DNA of 64,000 bases from Oreocharis arfaki (lineage: Eukaryota; Chordata; Aves; Passeriformes; Paramythiidae). The stretch is taken from assembly GCA_013398015.1 (NCBI GenBank), contig VZRR01014243.1, positions 496,001 to 560,000 of the forward strand, written 5' to 3'. The position numbers and the translations under genes were made by a program. Of this stretch, positions 56,385 to 64,000 are shown one piece after another; the stretch's first letter is position 1, and the number at the start of each line of letters is the position of its first letter. The notes under the pieces were generated by a model, which did not search any database, was not told the origin of the DNA, and worked only from the letters and a program-made list of their open reading frames with translations.

Positions 56385-59300
56385 TTTTAGTAACAAAATA
56401 CTTTATTAACTCTTCAATCAGAAACATAAATATATGCAACACTATCTGTATTTTCATCACATAAGTCAGAGACTGTAAGACACATTGCTAATAGTAATCT
56501 TTTTCCCATCAACGTGTTAGCTCCGCTTTCATGCAGGATAGCATTTATCCTGTATGAAAAGTAAGTGTCCTTCTTCAAGTTACTCACTCTGGGTAAAAAC
56601 CTAATGCCCTTCTGCTGTTGGGCTACTCTAATGCCAGACAGTTCTGGAGTTTGACTGTAAAGCTAAAAAACATCTTTGATTTAATACCAAATTCACACAC
56701 ACCACACTCTGTTTCTGAGGCTGAAACTTAAGTTGTATAAAAAGTGCAAAAGTTGCCAAGCTATTCCTCCATTTCCCACGTCACGGAATAGAAAACATCC
56801 CTGTGCTACATCTCGGTTCCACCGCAGTGTCTGACCCTTTATTATTGCAGCTCCACTCTCCACGCGGGATTCCCGGGCAGCTGCAGCGGTGCCGAGCGCT
56901 GCCTCCTCGGCCGCGGCGCCTCCCGGGCTGCGTCAGCCGTGCGCGGTGGAGAGGCCCTGCCAGCCCAGCGGGAGCGCGCTCTCCGGGGAGAGCTTCGCTG
57001 AGCTCGGCTGCTCCGCCAGGAACCTCCGGAGCGTGGCCGACGTTCCCGGGCGCAGCCAGGGCTCTGTTGCCTCGGTGTCAGTGGAGCTGGGGCGTCTGCC
57101 GGCGTGGGACTGAGCGCGCTTCAAAAGGTCGTCCACGTCCCCTAAGGAAATATCATCACCTGAGAGAGGAGGAGAGCAACGCTCGTGTTAGAGGGGACAG
57201 AAGCTCTTCCCATCACAGCACTGGGCAGGCTTGGCTGCAATGAGTGCATCAATAATGCTTTTATATTACATTTGTTTCTACTTAGCACACGTTTGCTGCT
57301 GTCCTGGGGAACTGGGCCCCAACAGCTCCCCACCCCCAGCTCAGCAAGGGGATAAGGATACAGGCAAAGGCGGGTGGACTCGGCAGAGGGTTCTTGCTTT
57401 CCAAAAAGCTTCCATTTAGGGAGAAGTCAAATCTGTCAGTGCATATATGCATTAAAATGCATGTAAAAATAAGGCCATTCACTTACAGGGGCCTGGCTGA
57501 ACACTTGTATAGAGGAAGAATTGTTTGAACTTGATTGAACAGTGCAAATGCAGGTGAGCCTGTGCATCACAGCCCAGCACAGCTCGAAACCTCAATGCAG
57601 TGTCCTGCTGAAACTCGCTAAGTTGGGATCTTCCAGCTACAAAACAATCCCCAGCAAATAAAAACCAGAACTGCTTTGCCTTTGAACTTGGGGTCATTAT
57701 CACACTGAACTCTACTATTACTTGTTTCAATTCTGTCAGCAATTATACATACACCTCATACCTTAAACAAATAGGACTTAGTGTGGATTATCAAACATCA
57801 TACATTTTTACTATATATGAAGGGGTATAAAGGAATAAGTTCCTCTGTGCTGGATTTTTTCTGGCTTCACAACATTTACTTTTTACATACTTAAAAATTG
57901 TGCAAGCCCCCTCTATCCCTAATGACTGAAAATTGCAATGTTTTCCTCTTAAAACAGAGTCATGTCAATGAGGAGGTTCTGGTTTCTTGGTATTTAGGGT
58001 GGGCAGAAAAATGTTAAAAGACTCTGGAGTAGGAAAAAAAAAATCAACATTTTTGCAGAAACATCCTAATTCAAGCAAAACAGAATTTTTATTCTTTAGT
58101 GATAAAATAATTCACCTAAGCAGTTGATAAGTATCATGTAATTTAAGTATTTGGATTATTTTTACAAATTTCAGGTTTTTATTCTGAAAAAATGATGACT
58201 TTTTAAAAATGAGAATTTAAACCAACGCTTCTCTGATGATTCTCATTAAAAACTGAGAGTTGATGGTCTGAGCAAGGGTGTGAAAGCCTGAGGCCTGGAA
58301 AAGCAGCAGCCAGGTGTGCAGGGGTGAAGGTTGTTCACATGCACAACCCCACATACACTGGGAGCAAGGGCTCAGTTTTCCTCTTTGTGTGTTAGCTGGG
58401 ATTGCAGGTTCTAAAACAAAATGCCAAATACTTTTTGTTCCTAAAGAACTTGGCACGAATCACTAATTCTGTTACATCATACAGACAGCGATCTGATCAT
58501 CCTCCAAGCCTTCCCACTCTGGAAAAAATTGTGTGTAACACTAGAAGTGAGAGCAGACCTCCCTCTCTCTAGGGCCTGTCATCTCCTGTGCTTGAAGCTG
58601 GCAAAGTGAACCTCTTTGTCTCCTCAGTCCTGGGTCAGATGACCTCTCCTGTGGGTTGGAACCTAAGTTTTTTGCATATGTACGTTATAGTGGGGTTAAC
58701 AGCTGCAGCAGGAAAAGTGATACCTAAAGAAAATTAATTTTCTCTTTAAGAGATGACATTTAGCAACAATATAAATGAGGTTGTTTAGAGACAAACAAAC
58801 TGTGAATGTCCAGGCCGAAGGGCTGCATTTCCCCACACTAAACTACTTCTGTCTTTAGATCCTGCAGATGTTGGAGGCAAGATCAACTGTTCTGCCAGAG
58901 ATAAGATCACAGTGCACATCAGTGGATCAGATCCACTTGGTGCTGCTTTTAGAAAGCACAGCAGATCAGCTGCACTGCAGAACTTCATCATGAATTTCAA
59001 CACTTGGCACATGCCATAAAAAACTGTCCTGAACTGGGACACATACCAAGACTCTTGATAATTCAGTTTGCATGTGGAGGCTGAGGGTAAGGAAAGCTTT
59101 TCCTTAGCATGAAATCTTGTTTTAGACATTGAATGCTATCTGGATTCATGCAAAACACCAATGGCAGCACATCCTGTGTGCCCAAATCTGTGAGAATTCC
59201 CTCTTCTGTATCTCTGCCTGCTCTTGTTTATGCCCTTAGGAACACACATACGTTGCCTGACAGAGAAGGCATCTCTGGCTTGCAGAGACTCCATCACCCA

Positions 59301-61537
59301 AATATTGACTGATGGGAATTTTTTTGGATGGGTGAAAATGGAGGAGGAGGTCTGGCTCCTTCTTTCTAATTTTCCAATTAAGAAAACAATACTAGGATGC
59401 CTTTACAATTCCCACATCAGTCCCACAGGAGAAAGTGAACTGATGTGGACAGAGCCTCCTTATTGAACCGGATCAGCTCTTAGAATTTATCAAAGCCTGT
59501 GAATTGTCATCTCTGGTCATTTCAAGGGAAGATGACCAGGTTCCTCAGTTATATATCTGAGAGATGTGTTTTCTCTCAGCAGTGTCTCTGAGGGCAGAGG
59601 AGAAATGACAGTCCTGGCTGCTCAGAAAGCAAGAGGATGCCACAAGGCTTCTTTCAAACTCTTAGGGACAAGGAATAAAAAAACTTGGCCTCACTCATTT
59701 TTTCTGTAACATCCCTGAGCACAAGGGGGTACAGGAGGGCAGGCAGCAGTGCAGCCTGAACGACCACAGCTGAGCAAGAGGATCTCTTGCAACTTTTCCA
59801 AGAGGCACAAATGCTAAGGATGAGTGATGGGTGCCCATGTGCTCTGAAGAACAAGCAATATCCAGACATATAAATATACATATATATATATATATACACA
59901 CACATATATATCTATATAAACACACACACATCTCAAAATTAGATTTATCTAAACGCTGAAGCTCAGGAGACTGTGACAAACAGAAGGCAAGCAACATAAA
60001 AAATGTAGTGCATATGATATGAGGTAAAATTATAAAATAGGGAAGATACAACAAGGATACAGAAGTAAAAGAAGTTCACATAGCAGAAATATCTGGGTGG
60101 AATAAAATTAGTAAAGAGTTTATTTAGATTATAGAAGAAAATTAGTATGAATAGGGTTTTTGTTTTCAGTGACTTTTGAAAACCAGAGTGAGATGGTTAA
60201 AACAAACAAAAAAAAAAAGATTAAGTGCTTGTAAGAGTACCCATAGCAACAGAATCAAAAATACTGCCAGCATCTGTACTCTCATTAAGTTTATAAAAAG
60301 GATACTGATGCTGTAATTGCCTAGACAGCATAGCAACTACCTCCAAAAAAAAGGGAGATTTCAGACTTGTATGAAAGAATCATTAGCACAAAGTGTATGA
60401 ACTGGGTCACAATCCATGTGAGAAATTAAAGGCCATTAATGGCTGCCATGATTGGTACTTCATACACAACAGGGGTCTAGATCAGGCAGCCAGCATTCGG
60501 AGATGCTCCAAGACAACTCCCAGCTCCTGATGTAAGAAACATGGAATGAATTCAAGCGTGTGTGCAGTGAAAGAGGTATCAGTATCAAATACTCAGATAT
60601 TCAAATACTGAATGATCATTAACAAACCACTAGAAAATCAAATAAACTAGAAACTGAAGTACTTCACCATACACAATTCTCTGGCATATTTTCATGCTGG
60701 TTGGACCACAGACATCTGATTCCCAGGAATGTCAATAAGCTCCCACAGGCACCTCATCATCATTCATCACTCGGGCGTTTCATTTCTTCCCACTGCCACT
60801 TCAGCTGTGCAGCTGGATATCCCCATGCTGCTGCCCACAGTGACACACTGCAGTGGTGCAGGCAGGACAAGTACGAGTGGCTGATCAGACAGGAATATGG
60901 GAATCTTCTACTCTCCTCCTCTAAACTTACTCTAAAGAAGTTGTGTTGAGGTGTGCTGGGGAAGCCTTTGTACCAGCTACAGAGCTCTATAAATAACTCC
61001 TGTGTTTGATCCGCTTGCTCACTGCTCTGCCACATGAAGCCTGTTATTATTTGTTCCTTCAATTATTGTAATTACTTGGTGTTCACTACATCATTTCTGC
61101 TACAGGGAGCATACCCAAGGAAGGAGACTTCTGCTGGGGCTCAGTCAGTCTGTGCAATCGTTCCTCGTTCCTGCCTTTCACCTGATCAACGTCGAGGCTG
61201 AAGTCTGAGTGTAAAGAGAAGCTGTCAGGCTGCAGCAACGGTGTCTGGCCTGGTGGAACTTCCTCCTGCAGGGAATCCAAAAATGCACAAATCCTTCAGT
61301 TAAACAGCATCCTCTTTAAAAGGGCAAATAGCTACACATGTACTCTCTCAGGAGCCATAACATGGAGTCACTGTGGAACCACAGGAACTGTCAGACATCT
61401 GACATTACATCTGTCAGTTTTCATACGTACAGCACTCTCCAAAGCTCTCTGCTTTAGTCGTCTCCTCTCCCTTGCAGAAGATGGATGCTTTGGTAATAAA
61501 TTAACTTCTAAGGCAGAAAATGTTTCTCCATTAGCAC
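56385..61537 (-). CDS. CSPP1: CSPP1 3' end (three coding exons, 5' partial, with 3' UTR)
   Basis: Minus strand. Exons 61,537-61,431, 61,265-61,115 and 57,159-56,933 join in phase to encode ANGETFSALEVNLLPKHPSS, RERRRLKQRALESA, EEVPPGQTPLLQPDSFSLHS, RNEERLHRLTEPQQKSPSLG, DDISLGDVDDLLKRAQSH and a C-terminus ending GWQGLSTAHG. This fits CSPP1, which binds microtubules at centrosomes, spindle poles and ciliary axonemes. As I recall, CSPP1 also lies tail to tail with ARFGEF1 in human. I identify it from protein resemblance and gene order and could not align it. Most of the gene lies beyond the window. Confidence 0.78.
56402..56407 (-). terminator. CSPP1: Poly(A) signal of CSPP1
   Basis: TTTATT on the + strand is AATAAA on the minus strand, inside GTTAATAAAGTATTTTG. 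It lies about 525 nt after the CSPP1 stop and about 370 nt from the + strand poly(A) hexamer at 56,027, so transcripts from the two sides would end close together. Confidence 0.6.
56408..56932 (-). other. CSPP1: CSPP1 3' UTR
   Basis: About 525 nt between the CSPP1 stop codon (56,933-56,935) and the poly(A) signal. The part next to the stop (56,860-56,932) is GC- and CpG-rich; the distal part is AT-rich. Confidence 0.65.
56933..57159 (-). CDS. CSPP1: CSPP1 last coding exon
   Basis: Minus strand, beginning after acceptor CTCTCAG (+ 57,160-57,166) with two bases that complete a Gly codon, then DDISLGDVDDLLKRAQSH, AGRRPSSTDTEATEPWLRPG, TSATLRRFLAEQPSSAKLSP and ending ALPLGWQGLSTAHG, TGA at 56,933-56,935. 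Codons are strongly GC-ending with many CpGs. The GC bias also creates a 146-codon + strand frame that I treat as a shadow. Confidence 0.82.
57160..61114 (-). other. CSPP1: CSPP1 last intron
   Basis: 4.0 kb of AT-rich sequence with an AT/CA microsatellite at 59,867-59,932 and an A run near 60,206-60,220. No additional exon fitting the CSPP1 frame was recognised on the minus strand, and no gene on the + strand. Confidence 0.7.
59867..59932. repeat. Compound (AT)n/(AC)n microsatellite
   Basis: Begins ACATATAAATATACAT, then alternating TA dinucleotides, ACACACAC, a second TA block and a final ACACACACAC. It lies in the last CSPP1 intron and is likely to vary in length between individuals. Confidence 0.92.
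61115..61265 (-). CDS. CSPP1: CSPP1 penultimate coding exon
   Basis: Minus strand, 151 nt. The acceptor TGCAG is read on + 61,266-61,270, and the donor GTATGC begins at + 61,114. It encodes EEVPPGQTPLLQPDSFSLHS, DFSLDVDQVKGRNEERLHRL, TEPQQKSPSL plus one base of Gly. I rejected the earlier donor-like GTGAAA after DVDQ because the continuation RNEERLHRL looks coding and its end phase matches the next exon exactly. Confidence 0.82.
61431..61537 (-). CDS. CSPP1: CSPP1 antepenultimate coding exon
   Basis: Minus strand, 107 nt. It follows acceptor TTCCAG (+ 61,538-61,543) and ends at donor GTACGT (+ 61,430 down). It encodes ANGETFSALEVNLLPKHPSS then ARERRRLKQRALESA, a basic helical segment, and ends phase 0 against EEVPPGQ in the next exon. 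The intron between them is 165 bp. Confidence 0.82.
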
Positions 61538-64000
61538 CTGGAAAAACATGTGAAATTATTTTCAAAGAAATCAAAATACCAGAGTGCTCAAACCTGTTTA
61601 TGTTTTGAAACAAGCCAATATATTGTACTTGACTCCATCACAGGAATCAGAGGAATATATTCATTACAGATCTTGTTTATGCCTAGACCTTTAAAGAAAA
61701 TGAGTACTCAAATGAGCACAGTACCTCTGCTTGAAAGAGAGAACACTTGGAAAATCAGAGTGAAAAAAGGAAAAATCATGTAATAAATTATGTTTGTAAA
61801 TATGTTCCATGGAATATATAATCACATTACATGGACTGACAGCATTACATGGAATACGGTAACAAAATCTATGCATTAATCACACATCCTTGGTCGTATC
61901 TCAGCTTTTCATGTAATAAAATTTTAAAATCTGTTAATGCAAAAATAAATAACTACACTTTTTGATCATACTTTATCACATTACAGTGGGGGGGAGTTTA
62001 ATCTATTTTTATAATACACATGAACCCTAAGGTCATGTCTCTGCTTCACACTTGTCTATTTCCCCTTCTTTTGCTGACTCCAGAAACTCTTTCAAACAGG
62101 TACCTTTTTTTTTTCCCTCCACAACTAGTAACCACTGCCTGGAGCTGGTTCATGGTTTTGCTGCTGCTTGGTACAGACAGTGGGTTCTGTTTCCTGCTGC
62201 AGTCTCTCTGGCATCTTCAGGAGCAGAGCCTCCCAGGAGAAGGAAGGACTCTGCTCAACAAAACCCCTACAGAACCCATTACCACCAACTGCTCTTTGTG
62301 ACAACGAAGTCACGTTTGGAAAAGTGATTAGTCCAGTATATCTCATAAAGTAAAAGAAGTTTTAAAGATAAATGTGTGTAAATTCTAAATGTAGCAATTA
62401 AACAATTAAACAGTTATTTTGGTTGAAAACTGAGACACTTAGGTTTCAAAAATAAATTTGATTGCTATCAAACAAGTTCAGATTAACAATGAGATATTTT
62501 TTTAAATTCTTTTATACTGTCAGTTGTTTTTTTCCCTAAAAATACATTTTTTATTCTCCTCTCATCTTTTCTCTTTCCCAGTTTCACCAAAGATACTCAT
62601 GCTCTTATCACAAATGTTTCAAGTAAAAAAATTAAAGCATAATTCTGAAATGGTGTAAGGCTAACAATTAATGTATCAGAATCCCAGCTACAAGACCAGC
62701 TGAACTTCACTATATTCATAATAGTGCTATTACTCGGAAAATAAAATACGGTTTAACAATGTGAATTTGTCACAACAAAGGACAAGCTTAAGAATTTATT
62801 TGTATCTTCAGTGTATCATCAGTATTAGATGCTACCTGTTCCTGTAAATCTATCATTCAGATCCTGCTGCACAGAGATGCTTTCAAATCACTGCATTAAC
62901 ACTAATGGATTCCAGATTTTTCAGTGAGGCAAAAAAAGGGAAAAAAGAAACTGATAAACCACTTTGTTTCTAACTGCATCAAATTTCTGAGCTCTAGGAG
63001 ATAAATTCATTTGTAATGCTGACATAAAAGATGTCAAAATTGAGTTGGATTTTAAACCCATGTCAAAAAAACCCTCAACCAAAACAGAGGGTAGTGTTAC
63101 ACTCTTCTTGGGGAATGGAGAACACTGTTAAAATACATCCCCTGTAATCCACAAAAGACCATCAGACAGTGTAAGCAGCACAACTCACAGAGAAGGCAGC
63201 CCGCAGATAATGATAGTTTTTAATCTTCCTTTCAGGGATGGAAACCACCAGATGCATATCCAGAGCATTAGTAGCTACTTATAAAGCCCAAATAATGCAA
63301 AGGATAGCACATTTTTAGGTAATGCATACAGCTCACTATTGAAGAACATGGGTTTTTATCAGTCATAAATTATCTGGGGGGAAAAAAAGGAAAAAAAGTG
63401 TGGGGGAATAAATAATATGCTAGGTTAACTGCAACACCTCACTAAACTGCAAGTACCAGCTGGATGGGGAGAAGGAAAAGGGTGCGAGGACTACGAATAT
63501 CCTGAACCTTACGGAAGTGGTGAATAAAACCAAGAGCACCTTGTTACAGAGGTGGCAGAGTCAGAGCAGATGAAAGGACACGGTTCACAGAAGGCACAGG
63601 CTGGATATTTATCCAACTGCTGATGGTAAGCGGGGATTCAAAAATGCTGATTCCAGCTCGTGAAAGACAACCTCTGAAAGGCCCAGCCTAGCGAGACCTA
63701 AGAAATGCAACCAGCTACAGGTCACTGGAAGCTGCAAGAGTCCTGCATGTCTGCCCTGCATCTTGTGTTCCTCTCCATGAGCCTGTCCTGGCTGAGATGG
63801 GATATTTGGCCCCATCCTAGACTGATGGGCTCTCCTGAGGCATCCTTTCACCGTTGGGCTGTACTAATACACAGTAATCCCTACCTGAAAAGGAAGGTAT
63901 TGCAGACTACAGAGAGAACCAAATGCACCCAACAAGGCTGAAAGCCCCTCCTGGGCTCTTCCCAATGCCAGGTTCTATCCTGCACTCCAGGACTTGCATG
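61538..64000 (-). other. CSPP1: CSPP1 intronic sequence to the window end
   Basis: 2.5 kb upstream of the first visible CSPP1 exon. Minus-strand open frames at 62,125-62,346 (73 codons) and 63,609-63,851 (80 codons) are the only candidates for further exons. Neither has a convincing pair of splice sites that I could fit to CSPP1, so I leave the region as intron. Confidence 0.55.

Noticed and set aside
56803..57243. 146-codon + strand open frame, Arg/Pro/Ala-rich
   Set aside because: It is antisense to the CSPP1 last coding exon and exists because GC-rich DNA has few stop codons. It shows no domain or family resemblance.
62125..62346. 73-codon minus-strand frame as another CSPP1 exon
   Set aside because: It is located where upstream CSPP1 exons could be, but I find no good acceptor/donor pair and cannot match it to the protein. 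Left unannotated pending transcript evidence.

Overview
This window looks like a piece of a bird genome. The repeats are CR1 LINEs, the characteristic avian retrotransposon, and no Alu- or B1-type SINE was noticed. Introns are short for a vertebrate, and most of the sequence is AT-rich intron. The species cannot be read from the sequence.

About 47 kb (6,364 to about 53,580, + strand) is the 3' nine-tenths of one gene, ARFGEF1. It encodes BIG1, the large brefeldin A-sensitive guanine-nucleotide exchange factor that activates class I ARF GTPases at the trans-Golgi and endosomes. I placed 35 exons by matching translated segments to the BIG1 family and checking GT/AG borders and codon phase. Together they make one continuous reading frame of 5,073 nt, 1,690 residues plus stop. 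The start codon and roughly the first 150 residues lie upstream. The Sec7 catalytic domain is intact in exons W11-W14 (20,469-23,086), with the catalytic glutamate codon at 22,131-22,133 and the four positions typical of brefeldin A-sensitive Sec7 domains. The HUS box and the conserved C-terminal HDS region are also intact. 'W' numbers count exons from the first one visible here.

Between 53.6 and 56.4 kb is a short intergenic gap. It holds an unrecognised + strand open frame with splice-like borders and its own poly(A) signal (55,709-56,032). From about 56.4 kb to the end, on the minus strand, is the 3' end of a second gene meeting ARFGEF1 tail to tail. Three exons join in phase (61,537-61,431, 61,265-61,115, 57,159-56,933). 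The product and the gene order, which as I recall is the same in human, fit CSPP1, a centrosome, spindle-pole and cilium protein. The last coding exon is a CpG-dense island in otherwise AT-rich DNA.

Other content: four CR1 remnants (14.5, 25.3-25.8, 26.7, 44.3-45.3 kb), a near-identical 242-bp-period tandem duplication broken by an N at 21,076, simple repeats, and a second N in a T-run at 53,048. I found no defence system, virus or other novel multi-gene system. The observations most worth following are the orphan 3'-terminal exon candidate, an in-frame pair of alternative splice donors in ARFGEF1, the interrupted duplication, and local GC shifts in two exons.
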